DNA of 30,074 bases from a virus. Both the position numbers and the translations under genes were made by a program. Shown here one piece after another: positions 1-8,063 of the stretch. The stretch lies in IMG/VR virus record IMGVR_UViG_3300042294_000464, positions 1 to 30,074 of that record, one strand, 5' to 3'. Under the pieces are notes generated by a model that ran no database searches, had not been told where the DNA came from, and worked only from the letters and a program-made list of their open reading frames with translations. Positions within the stretch are counted from its first letter, which is position 1. Each line of letters starts with the position of its first letter.

Positions 1-2
1 CT

Positions 3-2024
3 CAATCTCACTACAACATCTTGTGGGCTAATGTACAAACTCTGAAGGCTGCAACCTTTAGCCGTATGCCTAAGCCTGATGTATCTCGCAGACACAAAGA
101 CAGTGACCCTGTTGCCCGTGTTGCGTCTATGTTGCTAGAGCGTGCCTTAGACTTTGAGATAAGCAATACAGAAGACTTCTATCACTCTCTTAACTCATGC
201 GTCTATGACCGCTTCTTAGGTGGTCGTGGTACATCATGGATACGCTACGAGCCTATCATTGAAACAGATGACACCTTCGTGTCTGAAGACGAACTAGACA
301 GCGACTCTGTATCTGAATACCTGGACATCGAGCAAACACCAGTAGACTATGTGCATTGGCGTGACTTTGGTCATAACTCTGCCAGGACATGGGACGAGGT
401 GTCTTGCGTATGGCGTAAAGTCTACATGACCCGTCAAATGCTTAAAGAGCGTTTTCCTGAAGACAAGTTTGATGACTTGTGGAAAAGAATACCGTTAGAC
501 GCTTCACCTGATGAGCCTCGCACTAAGATGACCGAAGGTGTTACTAAGCGTGGTCTAATCTACGAGGTATGGGACAAAGAAGAGAAGTGCGTCTATTGGA
601 TTAGTAAATCCATGGGCAAGATACTAGACAAGCGTGAAGACCCACTACAGTTAGAGGAGTTCTTCCCATGTCCAGAGCCTATATTCTCTACATTGACCAA
701 TGAGTCACTTGTACCAGTTCCTGACTTCACTCTATACCAAGACCAAGCTAACGAGCTAGACACGCTATCAGACCGTATTAAGGGTCTAGTGGATGCCATG
801 AAGGTTCGTGGCTTCTATGACGCAGCAAATGCTGACCTTGGCCGTCTATTCACAGAGGGTGACAACAATACACTTATCCCTGTTAAGAACTACGCTGCCT
901 TTGCTGAAAAAGGTGGATTGGGTGGTGCTGTAGAGTTCGTTGACCTAACACCTATTGCTAACGCATTGAACATGGCTTATCAGGCTATGGGTCAAGTTAA
1001 GCAACAAATCTACGACATTACAGGTATATCTGACATCATTCGTGGTGCTAGTGTTGCGTCTGAAACAGCTACTGCTCAACAAATCAAAGGTCAGTACGCT
1101 ACATTGCGTCTTAAAACTTACCAAGACGAAGTGGCTCGTTTTGCGTCACAAATACTTAAGATTAAAGCACAGATTATCTGTCAACACTTCCAACCTGAAA
1201 CCATTATGAAAATTGGTGGTGCAGAGTTGCTAAGTCAAACAGACCAACAGTTAGTGCCACAAGCTATTGAGTTGCTAAAAGACAGTCCTATGCGTACATT
1301 CCGCATTGAGATTGCTACTGACTCCATGCTTTACGCTGATGAAGCCCAAGAGAAGCAAGACCGTGTAGAATTCTTACAAGCTACAAGCTCGTTTATCGAG
1401 AAAGCTATACAAGGCGCTCAAGCTGTGCCTGAGTTGACTCCATTGTTGATGGACTTGCTCAAGTTCGGTGTCCAAGGCTTCCGTGTTGGTCGTACGCTTG
1501 AGGGTGAGTTTGATACATTTGCTGATGCAGAGAAAGAAAAACAAATGCAAGCAGCTGCTAACCCACAACCACCAGCTCCAGACCCTGAAATGATTAAAGC
1601 TCAAGCTGAACAACAAAAAATGCAGATGGAAGCTCAACTAGAGCAAATGCGTATGCAGTTGGAAGGTCAAAAGCTAGAGTTTGAGAAATACAAAGCTGAC
1701 TTAGATAACCAAACTAAGGTCGTTGTGGCTGAGATAAACGCTAAGACAGACCTACAGCTTAAGTCGCTTGATATTAACGCTGGTAAAGAGCAAGAAGGTC
1801 TTACTGAAATCACTCCTGGTGGCATTGAGCAACCTACATCTGCGTTATCAGGCTTGGTTGAGGCAATTAACAACAACATGGCTACTATGGTGGCCGTACA
1901 AGCTCAACATAACACTGACCTATTGACGCAACAACAAATGGCTCATGAGAACTTGGTGCAACAATTAACTAAACCTAAGCAAGTGGTAAGAGGCGCAGAC
2001 GGTAAAATAGTCGGGGTGGCATAA
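3..2024 (+). CDS. Portal protein (5'-truncated by the window edge)
   Basis: The frame is open from the left edge (reading QSHYNILWANVQ) with no convincing start inside, so the N-terminus lies outside the window; the TTG at 21 is only an internal codon. The segment NVQTLKAATFSRMPKPDVSR is typical of portal proteins of P22/BPP-1-like podoviruses. These form the dodecameric ring at the capsid vertex through which DNA is packaged and ejected. The last ~150 residues are a Q/E/K-rich helical region (repeats such as EQQKMQMEAQLEQMRMQLE), resembling the C-terminal coiled-coil barrel of P22-type portals. The stop codon overlaps the next start (TAATG). Family assignment is from recognised sequence patterns; the large terminase expected nearby is not present. 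Confidence 0.9.
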   Translation, partial: QSHYNILWANVQTLKAATFSRMPKPDVSRRHKDSDPVARVASMLLERALDFEISNTEDFYHSLNSCVYDRFLGGRGTSWIRYEPIIETDDTFVSEDELDSDSVSEYLDIEQTPVDYVHWRDFGHNSARTWDEVSCVWRKVYMTRQMLKERFPEDKFDDLWKRIPLDASPDEPRTKMTEGVTKRGLIYEVWDKEEKCVYWISKSMGKILDKREDPLQLEEFFPCPEPIFSTLTNESLVPVPDFTLYQDQANELDTLSDRIKGLVDAMKVRGFYDAANADLGRLFTEGDNNTLIPVKNYAAFAEKGGLGGAVEFVDLTPIANALNMAYQAMGQVKQQIYDITGISDIIRGASVASETATAQQIKGQYATLRLKTYQDEVARFASQILKIKAQIICQHFQPETIMKIGGAELLSQTDQQLVPQAIELLKDSPMRTFRIEIATDSMLYADEAQEKQDRVEFLQATSSFIEKAIQGAQAVPELTPLLMDLLKFGVQGFRVGRTLEGEFDTFADAEKEKQMQAAANPQPPAPDPEMIKAQAEQQKMQMEAQLEQMRMQLEGQKLEFEKYKADLDNQTKVVVAEINAKTDLQLKSLDINAGKEQEGLTEITPGGIEQPTSALSGLVEAINNNMATMVAVQAQHNTDLLTQQQMAHENLVQQLTKPKQVVRGADGKIVGVA

Positions 2025-4339
2025 TGGCATTAGTCCTAGCGGATAGAGTATTAGAAACGACTACTGTCGCTGGTACAGGGAACGCTGCATTATCAGGCGC
2101 TCAAGCAAACTATCAACCATTTTCCGTAATCGGCAATGGTTCTACTACCTACTACACGATTGTAGACAATACAAACAACGAGTGGGAAGTGGGTGTTGGT
2201 ACTTATGTATCAGCAGGTAACTACATCTCCCGTGACACAGTGCTGTCATCATCTAACGGTGGTGCATTGGTCTACTTTGGTAGCGGTGACAAGGATATAT
2301 TCCTAGACCTACCATCAGAGGCTGTGTTATTGAGTGCTGGTGATGTAACTGGCCCTGCTAGTGCTGTAGCCAACAACTTTGCTGCGTTCAACATGACCAC
2401 AGGCAAGCTAATTAAGGATAGTGGCTATAACGCTTCTAGCTTTGCTACTGCCGCTCAAGGTGCTAAGGCTGATACGGCTGTGCAACCAGGCTCACTAGGT
2501 TCGGCTGCTTACTTAACTGCTGGTGCAGCTAACGGTGTAGCGACACTAGACGCTGGTGGTAAAGTGCCAACAAGTCAAATCCCACAAATGGGTGACTTAA
2601 ACTATCAAGGCACATGGAACGCATCTACTAACACGCCTACATTAACTAGCTCTGCTGGCACTAAAGGCTTTTACTATGTCGTGTCAGTTGCTGGTTCTAC
2701 TAACCTAAATGGCATTACCGATTGGAAAGTAGGCGATTGGGCTGTGTTTAACGGCTCTGTATGGGAAAAGATAGACAACACGGATGCTGTGACCTCTGTA
2801 AACGGTTTTACAGGCACTGTCGTATTAACGGCTAGTGATGTAGGCGCTCAACCTGCTGGCACTTATGTGACCTCTGTAAGCGCTACAAGCCCTGTTACAA
2901 GCTCTGGTGGCACAACCCCTACTATTGCTATGCCAGCCGCTACTACAAGCGTGTCAGGTTACCTTGCTAGCGCTGATTGGACTACATTTAACGGCAAACA
3001 AGATGCGTTTGGAAGCCAAACAGCTAATTATGTTTACGCAGCTCCTAATGGTTCTGCTGGTGCGCCAACATTCAGAGCATTGGTTGGTGCGGACATTCCA
3101 TCTTTGTCTAGCACATACATACCATACACAGGCGCAAGTAGTGCAATTAATCTAAACGCACAAACAGTAGTCAATGTTGACCACTTAGGTATAGGCACTA
3201 CATCAGTTCCTACTATTTTAGTAAGGGCAATAGGCGATAACAACTCAAGCTCTCGAATAGCAGTTCGTGGCTATTCTAGCAATGCTAACAGCTCATCAAT
3301 GCGAGTTACTAAATTCAGAGGCACTGCTGGTGCGCCTCAAGCACCACAAAGCGGAGATAGCTTAGGTAAGTTTGAGTTAGCAGGTTACGGCACTACATCT
3401 TCAGAAGGTTACCCACAAGCGTCATTTGAAGGCGTTGCTACACAGAGTTGGGGTGCTACTGCTAGGGGAGCTAAGACTTTAATTAAAGTTACGCCTAACA
3501 ATACAATAACGCAAGTTACAGCCGTAACTGTAGACCAAGATAGCAAAGTAACCTTGGCTGGTGCATTAGATGTAACAGGCACAACTACACTAGCTACATC
3601 ATTAAGTGGTTTGGCTAAACTAACATCGGGTGTAGTGTCTGCTGCAACAAGTGGCACAGATTACGCTCCAGCTACATCAGGCACATCTATTCTTTACGGT
3701 AACGGCTCTGGTGGCTTTAGCAATGTAACAATAGGCACAGGCGTATCATTTGCTGGTGGCACATTATCTGCTACAGGTTCAGGCGGTACAGTAACTAGCG
3801 TAACAGGTACAGCCCCTATTGCGTCTACTGGTGGTGCTACACCTGCTATTAGCATTAGCCAGGCTACTACAAGCACAGATGGCTACTTGTCTAGCACAGA
3901 TTGGAATACATTTAACAATAAATCCAATACTACTGGCACTGTAACTAGTGTAGGCGGTACAGGCACAGTCAATGGTATTACGCTAACAGGCACAGTCACT
4001 AGCTCAGGCAACCTAACACTAGGTGGCACATTAGGTGGCATTGGTAACAGTCAGCTAACTAACTCTGCTGTAACGGTAGGTACGACAGCAATCAGCTTAG
4101 GCAGTAGCTCTACTACACTAGCTGGCTTGACTTCAGTTACCTCAACTAACTTAACAGCAACGGCTGCGGTAACAGGTTCAGTAGTATCAGCAACAAACGG
4201 TTTAGTAATAAACAACATGACAATTGGTGCAAGCTATACCATCCCTACAGGCTACTCAGCTAGTTCTGTAGGTGCAGTAACGATAGCAAGTGGTGTAACG
4301 GTAACCGTGCCTAGTGGCTCAAGATGGGTAGTTTTATAA
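2024..4339 (+). CDS. Large tail fibre protein with repeated modules
   Basis: A 771-residue fibre-like protein rich in Gly, Ser, Thr and Ala. The first ~105 residues (MALVLADRVLETT, then GNGSTTYYTIVD and SRDTVLSSSNGG) are the conserved N-terminal virion-attachment domain seen in many phage fibres. The shaft carries two copies of a module of the type TSV-x-TxP-SxGGxTP-TTSxxGYL-S-DWxTFNxK, at about residues 279-327 and 587-632. The C-terminus ends SGVTVTVPSGSRWVVL, a cap also found on the fibre at 19073-19765. It probably forms a trimeric fibre used in host recognition. It starts by TAATG coupling to the portal stop. The position between portal and scaffold, rather than after the tail genes, is notable. 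The exact receptor is unknown. Confidence 0.85.
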   Translation: MALVLADRVLETTTVAGTGNAALSGAQANYQPFSVIGNGSTTYYTIVDNTNNEWEVGVGTYVSAGNYISRDTVLSSSNGGALVYFGSGDKDIFLDLPSEAVLLSAGDVTGPASAVANNFAAFNMTTGKLIKDSGYNASSFATAAQGAKADTAVQPGSLGSAAYLTAGAANGVATLDAGGKVPTSQIPQMGDLNYQGTWNASTNTPTLTSSAGTKGFYYVVSVAGSTNLNGITDWKVGDWAVFNGSVWEKIDNTDAVTSVNGFTGTVVLTASDVGAQPAGTYVTSVSATSPVTSSGGTTPTIAMPAATTSVSGYLASADWTTFNGKQDAFGSQTANYVYAAPNGSAGAPTFRALVGADIPSLSSTYIPYTGASSAINLNAQTVVNVDHLGIGTTSVPTILVRAIGDNNSSSRIAVRGYSSNANSSSMRVTKFRGTAGAPQAPQSGDSLGKFELAGYGTTSSEGYPQASFEGVATQSWGATARGAKTLIKVTPNNTITQVTAVTVDQDSKVTLAGALDVTGTTTLATSLSGLAKLTSGVVSAATSGTDYAPATSGTSILYGNGSGGFSNVTIGTGVSFAGGTLSATGSGGTVTSVTGTAPIASTGGATPAISISQATTSTDGYLSSTDWNTFNNKSNTTGTVTSVGGTGTVNGITLTGTVTSSGNLTLGGTLGGIGNSQLTNSAVTVGTTAISLGSSSTTLAGLTSVTSTNLTATAAVTGSVVSATNGLVINNMTIGASYTIPTGYSASSVGAVTIASGVTVTVPSGSRWVVL

Positions 4340-4349
4340 AGGAAAAAAT

Positions 4350-4913
4350 ATGGCTTCAACGATAAATGCCTCAACTGCTGGTGTAGGTGGTGTAATTACC
4401 ACAGCAGATAATACTGGCAACTTAAACATACAAAGCGGTGGCACTACTAAAGTAGCTATTACATCGGCAGGTGTAGGAATTGTTGGCACAACGACTAACA
4501 ATGACGCTAGTGCAGGATATGTTGGTGAATATATTCAAAGTGTCGTAGCTGCCGATAGTGTAACGGCTGCTGCTAATGGGGTATATAAAGACTTAACATC
4601 AATAACATTGACTGCTGGTGATTGGGATGTAACATTTTTAATGGATATAAATAATGTTGGTGCAGCAGCAACATTGTATGGTGGCGGTATAGGAACAGCG
4701 ACTGGAAACTCAGCAACAGGTTTAGTGATAGGTTCAAACTTTCTCTATACAGGGGGAACGGTATCCGTTGGCGCAAATACGGGTATTGCTATACCTTCTT
4801 ACAGAATATCCATAGCTAGTACCACTACATATTACGGCAAATGTATTGCTTATTACCCAGCTGGTGGTCCACCTAAATTTGGTGGTCGTGTTTCTGCAAG
4901 GAGAGTTAGATAA
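4350..4913 (+). CDS. Short fibre-like virion protein
   Basis: 187 residues. The N-terminal ~45 residues (MASTINASTAGVGGVITTAD, then SGGTTKVAITSAGVGI) match a beta-rich leader common to small phage fibre and appendage genes. The remainder looks like a jelly-roll-type tip ending in basic residues (GGRVSARRVR). The start follows a good AAGGAAAAA ribosome site 10 bases after the previous fibre stop. It is probably a receptor-binding or decorative spike component cotranscribed with its neighbours. Function is inferred from composition and position; no enzymatic motif is visible. Confidence 0.65.
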   Translation: MASTINASTAGVGGVITTADNTGNLNIQSGGTTKVAITSAGVGIVGTTTNNDASAGYVGEYIQSVVAADSVTAAANGVYKDLTSITLTAGDWDVTFLMDINNVGAAATLYGGGIGTATGNSATGLVIGSNFLYTGGTVSVGANTGIAIPSYRISIASTTTYYGKCIAYYPAGGPPKFGGRVSARRVR

Positions 4914-4941
4914 TGAATAACACAGAACAAGGAATAACATT

Positions 4942-5481
4942 ATGAGCGGTGTAATTATAGCTGGTAACACATCGGGTAGTGTCACACTAGACGCACCAGC
5001 AGTATCAGGAAGTACGGTTATTACTCTGCCTACAGTAAGTGGGACTATGCTGACTAATAAATCTGTTGGTACTGTGTTGCAAGTGGTAAGTAGTACACCT
5101 TATACAACAGTACAATCAACAACTTCTGCAGCATATTCATCTACTGCTGTTGTTGCAAGTATAACGCCAACTAGCGCAACTAGCAAAATTTTAATTAAAT
5201 ACACAGGGCAAGCCTATATTGATAGAAATGCTGGAGAGGCTTTACTTGCTATATATAAAAATTCAGGATTTTTAGTTGGGGGGTACGCAATATATTCTGC
5301 TTCAGCAGGATTTATTACAACTTCAGCAAATATTGAGTATTTAGATTCGCCTGCAACTACATCAGCTATTGAATACAGACTATATATAAAAAGTAATAAT
5401 GGTGTAGCAGGTGTAGGTATTAATCCTAATAATAGTACAGACATTCCATCAGTTATTACCCTTATGGAGATAGCGGCATGA
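4942..5481 (+). CDS. Short fibre-like virion protein
   Basis: 179 residues. The N-terminal segment (MSGVIIAGNTSGSVTLDAPA, then STVITLPTVSGTML) is a recurrent anchor in small phage fibre genes: 'GNTSGSVTLDAPAVSG' followed by a glycine/threonine beta region. The following domain (residues ~50-179) has regular alternating hydrophobic strands and no enzymatic motif. The 3' two-thirds of the gene is visibly more AT-rich than its 5' end, as expected for exchangeable receptor-binding tips. Its stop overlaps the next start by four bases (ATGA). Confidence 0.65.
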   Translation: MSGVIIAGNTSGSVTLDAPAVSGSTVITLPTVSGTMLTNKSVGTVLQVVSSTPYTTVQSTTSAAYSSTAVVASITPTSATSKILIKYTGQAYIDRNAGEALLAIYKNSGFLVGGYAIYSASAGFITTSANIEYLDSPATTSAIEYRLYIKSNNGVAGVGINPNNSTDIPSVITLMEIAA

Positions 5482-5738
5482 TACACACATCTATATTTAA
5501 GCTATATCCTAATGTAACTGTTATTCGTGGTGATGTTGCCTACGACAAAGACGAGAACATTGTTGAATACGACCTATCCTTAGTCCAAGCAGAACAAGCA
5601 GCAGAAGCCAAGCGTCAAGAGGCACTAGCCTACTTAAGCCAAACAGATTTTATGATGACTGCTGACTACGACAAAGACACTACAGCGGTTAAAGCACTAA
5701 GAGCTGAAGCTCGCAATGTAATAAGAGGAGTTAAATAA
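5478..5738 (+). CDS. Tail fibre assembly / chaperone-like protein
   Basis: 86 residues, starting by ATGA overlap with the upstream fibre. The C-terminal half, AAEAKRQEALAYLSQTDF followed by DKDTTAVKALRAEARNVI, resembles the helical C-terminal segment of phage tail-assembly chaperone-like proteins, in which a short 'AYLxxTDW' motif precedes 'xxRxxAR'. The location between two fibre genes fits a role in folding or attaching fibres. It could equally be a small virion component. Composition is unlike the flanking Ser/Thr-rich fibres: it is acidic and helical. Confidence 0.5.
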   Translation: MIHTSIFKLYPNVTVIRGDVAYDKDENIVEYDLSLVQAEQAAEAKRQEALAYLSQTDFMMTADYDKDTTAVKALRAEARNVIRGVK

Positions 5739-6247
5739 TGGCTATAGTTTTAGACGGAACGGTTGGTATTACCACACCAACAGAACAGGCTACCACTACC
5801 ATAGGTGTAGGTAATGCAACGCCTTCTACATCAGGTGCAGGTATAACATTCCCTGCTACACAGAGTGCTAGTACAGATGCTAATACGCTGGATGATTATG
5901 AGGAAGGTACTTGGACAACAACTGTTGGCTCGTTGATTAACATTACAGGCACACCAACATTAGCAAATGGTACATATACAAAAATAGGTAGGCAAACTAT
6001 ATTAAATGGCACTTTTACTATAAATGTAACAACAGGTTCAACTTTAGCTTATATGAATTTTACATTACCTTTTACCCAAAATGCTGCTAATAATAGAGCA
6101 GGTACTTGTGCTAATGATTCTGATTCTAAAGCTGGTTATGTAGGAAATTCTGGAGTATCAACAGTAAACGCATATCTTTTTATTCCATCTTATGCTTCAA
6201 TTGCAGGTTCAAAAACCTATATTTTTAGTTATATTACTTACGATTAA
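5738..6247 (+). CDS. Short tail fibre / appendage protein
   Basis: 169 residues. It contains the very recognisable phage fibre motif GITFPATQSASTDANTLDDY followed by EEGTWTTT (residues ~36-62), widespread in fibres of aquatic phages, and then a beta-rich domain with the typical GTYTKIGRQ motif. The first part of the gene is moderately GC-rich, while the distal part from about 5940 is strongly AT-rich, suggesting tip replacement. It starts by TAATG coupling. Probably part of the adhesion apparatus. Confidence 0.7.
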   Translation: MAIVLDGTVGITTPTEQATTTIGVGNATPSTSGAGITFPATQSASTDANTLDDYEEGTWTTTVGSLINITGTPTLANGTYTKIGRQTILNGTFTINVTTGSTLAYMNFTLPFTQNAANNRAGTCANDSDSKAGYVGNSGVSTVNAYLFIPSYASIAGSKTYIFSYITYD

Positions 6248-6267
6248 CTACACCATATTAGTGTAGT
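6247..6267 (+). other. Intergenic hairpin after the fibre cassette
   Basis: Perfect 7-bp inverted repeat ACTACAC / GTGTAGT with a 7-base loop, beginning at the last base of the fibre stop codon. There is no U-run after it, so it is more likely an mRNA-processing or stability element, or a weak pause, than an intrinsic terminator. Confidence 0.5.
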
Positions 6268-6291
6268 CGGACACAACAAGGAGAAACACAA

Positions 6292-6531
6292 ATGGCATTA
6301 ACAGAAACTAAAGTAATAGACCAAATAACAGTAACAGAAAACGGCACTATCCTTTACCGTGAGGCTACTCGTATTTTAAAAGATGGTGAGCAGATAGCAC
6401 AAACCTATCACCGTTCTAGCCTAGCACCAGCGAGTGACTTAACAGACGTACCAGCTAACGTAGCAGCCATTGCTAACGCAGCTTGGACGAAAGATGTAGT
6501 AACAGCTTATCAAGCGTCATTGCCAGCATAA
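6292..6531 (+). CDS. Small conserved phage protein next to fibres
   Basis: 79 residues beginning MALTETKVIDQITVTENGTI. This pattern (I-D-Q-I-T-V-T-E-N-G-x-I-x-x-R-E, then a short Y-H-R-S region and A-x-A-x-A-W-T near the end) is common in small phage proteins encoded beside tail fibre genes. Their function is not established to my knowledge. A strong AAGGAG ribosome site lies 9 bases upstream of the start. The stop overlaps the next start (TAATG), so the two genes are probably translated together. Confidence 0.65.
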   Translation: MALTETKVIDQITVTENGTILYREATRILKDGEQIAQTYHRSSLAPASDLTDVPANVAAIANAAWTKDVVTAYQASLPA

Positions 6532-6815
6532 TGGAAAAGATAATCGCTAAACTTAACGCTTTCTTAAGCCAATTCTGTATCGTGTGCAAAGTACCTTGCG
6601 ACAAGCAAATGCACTTTATCTGTGGCTTTATCATAGCTGCCGTATTGACACCGTTTATTGGCTTCTACGCTGTTGTTGTCGTGGCTATCATTGCGCTACT
6701 TAAAGAGATATACGATGCACTACATTCTGACAAGCACACTGCTGACTTTTGGGATTGGGTAGCAACTACATTAGGTGGCTTAGTAGGATTTGTTACCGTT
6801 AGCTTATTAGGATAA
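6531..6815 (+). CDS. Small integral membrane protein
   Basis: 94 residues from the ATG that overlaps the previous stop; an upstream in-frame ATG at 6483 would run far into the preceding gene and is not favoured. Hydrophobic segments lie at about residues 27-57 (one or two helices) and 79-93. The pattern DKQMHFICGF, KEIYDALHSDKHTADFWDW and ATTLGGLVG recalls YfiM/VanZ-like membrane proteins (D-K-x-x-H-F, K-E-x-x-D, D-xx-D-xx-A-T-x-L-G-G). In phages such proteins lie near lysis or tail genes; a role in the envelope, for instance as a holin-like or superinfection factor, is only inference. Confidence 0.6.
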   Translation: MEKIIAKLNAFLSQFCIVCKVPCDKQMHFICGFIIAAVLTPFIGFYAVVVVAIIALLKEIYDALHSDKHTADFWDWVATTLGGLVGFVTVSLLG

Positions 6816-6818
6816 TTT

Positions 6819-7181
6819 ATGTTTGGATTTAACGCATTTGCATCTACAGCGTTTAATTCACTATTAAAAGCAATTACGCCACCATCTCCTGATGTATGGG
6901 GTTCTAGGGGTGGCATAGGTAAAAAGAAGAAAGAACACATACGCAAGTCAGCTAGAGCTGAGATGCAAGACCATGTAAAAGAGTTGTTTGCAGAGCCAGT
7001 AGCAGCAGAGTTAAAAGAAGAAGTCGCTAAGTATGTTAAGCCCTCACAAGGCTTATCTATTCATTCCATTGATTACGGTAAGTTAGCTCAAGACGCAGAG
7101 TTAGTGCAACGGATTATTGGCAGATTTAAAGAAATGCAACAAGAACAGGAGGATGAGGCATTACTACTAATGCTCATGTAA
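6819..7181 (+). CDS. Hypothetical phage protein, charged and helical
   Basis: 120 residues. The short N-terminus MFGFNAFASTAFNSL is of a kind seen at the start of many small phage virion-locus proteins. It is followed by a lysine-rich patch (GIGKKKKEHIRKSARAEM) and a long acidic helical C-terminus ending EMQQEQEDEALLLMLM. No catalytic motif is seen. It sits in a run of tightly packed genes between the fibre cassette and the scaffold and is followed by the next start after two bases. Function unknown. Confidence 0.55.
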   Translation: MFGFNAFASTAFNSLLKAITPPSPDVWGSRGGIGKKKKEHIRKSARAEMQDHVKELFAEPVAAELKEEVAKYVKPSQGLSIHSIDYGKLAQDAELVQRIIGRFKEMQQEQEDEALLLMLM

Positions 7182-7183
7182 CC

Positions 7184-7630
7184 ATGGCAGCAATCAACGA
7201 GATAACAGGCGATTCTATACAGACTCGCATGAAGGGTAAAACCTTTGATGACAATTACGACAAGATAGACCGAACAGTAAGATTAGAAGAAAAGCAAGAC
7301 GAGCAAGAAGACGATTTAGTAACAATGAAAGCTGACTTCCTAGAGCGATGGAATCTTAGCGGTGAAGAAGGTGAAAAGGTTTGGCAAGAAAAGCTAATTA
7401 TGATGTACAGACAAGGCACTGTATCGTTGCCTTATGTTCGTGAAGACTACAAGCCCTATCAGTCAATGATTGATGGTCGCATGATAGAAGGTAAGAAAGC
7501 CCATAGAGAGCATTTAAAGCGTAACAACTGCATAGAGGCAGGTGATATGCCTATAAAGAATCCAGAAAGACCCAAGGATAACTTGAAAGAGCATATTGCT
7601 AGAGAAGTTTACAACAAATTGCGTTATTAA
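7184..7630 (+). CDS. Conserved phage head-locus protein of unknown function
   Basis: 148 residues, highly charged. The N-terminal part has the coiled-coil-like stretch TVRLEEKQDEQEDDLVTMKA. The central motif YQSMIDGRMIEGKKAHREHL followed by KRNNCIEAGD corresponds to a frequent phage motif ('Y-x-S-x-I-D-G-R-x-I-x-x-R-x-x-x-R-E-x-L-x-x-x-x-C-x-E') found in small proteins encoded between portal and scaffold genes. No enzymatic function is known for these. The position next to capsid genes suggests a head morphogenesis role, which is inference. Confidence 0.55.
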   Translation: MAAINEITGDSIQTRMKGKTFDDNYDKIDRTVRLEEKQDEQEDDLVTMKADFLERWNLSGEEGEKVWQEKLIMMYRQGTVSLPYVREDYKPYQSMIDGRMIEGKKAHREHLKRNNCIEAGDMPIKNPERPKDNLKEHIAREVYNKLRY

Positions 7631-7643
7631 CAAGGAGCAACAA

Positions 7644-8000
7644 ATGGCAAAAGTTTCAAATTTAACAGGTTCAGGTATCGCTGGTGGTGCTGCACAATCT
7701 GTAGTTGGTTATGTATCATTAGCTCAAGCAGCTACTGGTACTGCACAAGGCGGTCAAACAGTTGTAAGTGACATCGTTCAATACACAACATCAACATCTA
7801 ACTACGGCCCTACATTGTCAGCCACAGCAGCACCTGGCGACACAGTAACTGTAATCAACGGCTCAGCTAACACAATTAAAGTATGGCCAGCTTCAGGCTT
7901 TTCAATTGATGGTGGTACAGCAGACGCTGCGGTAACTCAAACAACATTAGTTACTAAACAATATGTTTCACTAGGTAATGGTAACTGGGTAACGCTATAA
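7644..8000 (+). CDS. Putative capsid decoration / head fibre-like protein
   Basis: 118 residues from ATG 7644, chosen because AAGGAG at 7632-7637 is well placed; an upstream TTG at 7596 would overlap the previous gene. The sequence NLTGSGIAGGAAQSVVG, then PGDTVTVINGSANTIKVWPA and ending LGNGNWVTL, is of a small all-beta type common beside phage capsid genes: two strands around 'G-D-x-V-x-V-x-N-x-x-x-N-x-x-x-V-x-P'. Such proteins are thought to decorate capsids, so a cement or head-fibre role is likely but unproven. It is followed by a strong hairpin. Confidence 0.6.
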   Translation: MAKVSNLTGSGIAGGAAQSVVGYVSLAQAATGTAQGGQTVVSDIVQYTTSTSNYGPTLSATAAPGDTVTVINGSANTIKVWPASGFSIDGGTADAAVTQTTLVTKQYVSLGNGNWVTL

Positions 8001-8003
8001 GCA

Positions 8004-8030
8004 ATCGACATAACTTAGTTATGTGTCGAT
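8004..8030 (+). other. Intergenic hairpin upstream of the scaffold gene
   Basis: The sequence forms a bulged stem: ACATAAC pairs with GTTATGT across a 3-base loop, and ATCG pairs with CGAT beyond a 2-base bulge. It is followed by AAAAATC rather than a U-run, so it is probably not a classical terminator. It occupies most of the 63-base gap before the scaffold and capsid genes and could be an RNA-processing or stability element setting their high expression. Confidence 0.5.
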
Positions 8031-8063
8031 AAAAATCAGTTTCATAAACACAAGGAAAGCAAA

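Noticed and set aside
3034-3876. Long minus-strand frames under the large fibre gene.
   Set aside because: They are antisense shadows of a repetitive Ser/Thr/Ala-rich gene, without ribosome sites or family resemblance.
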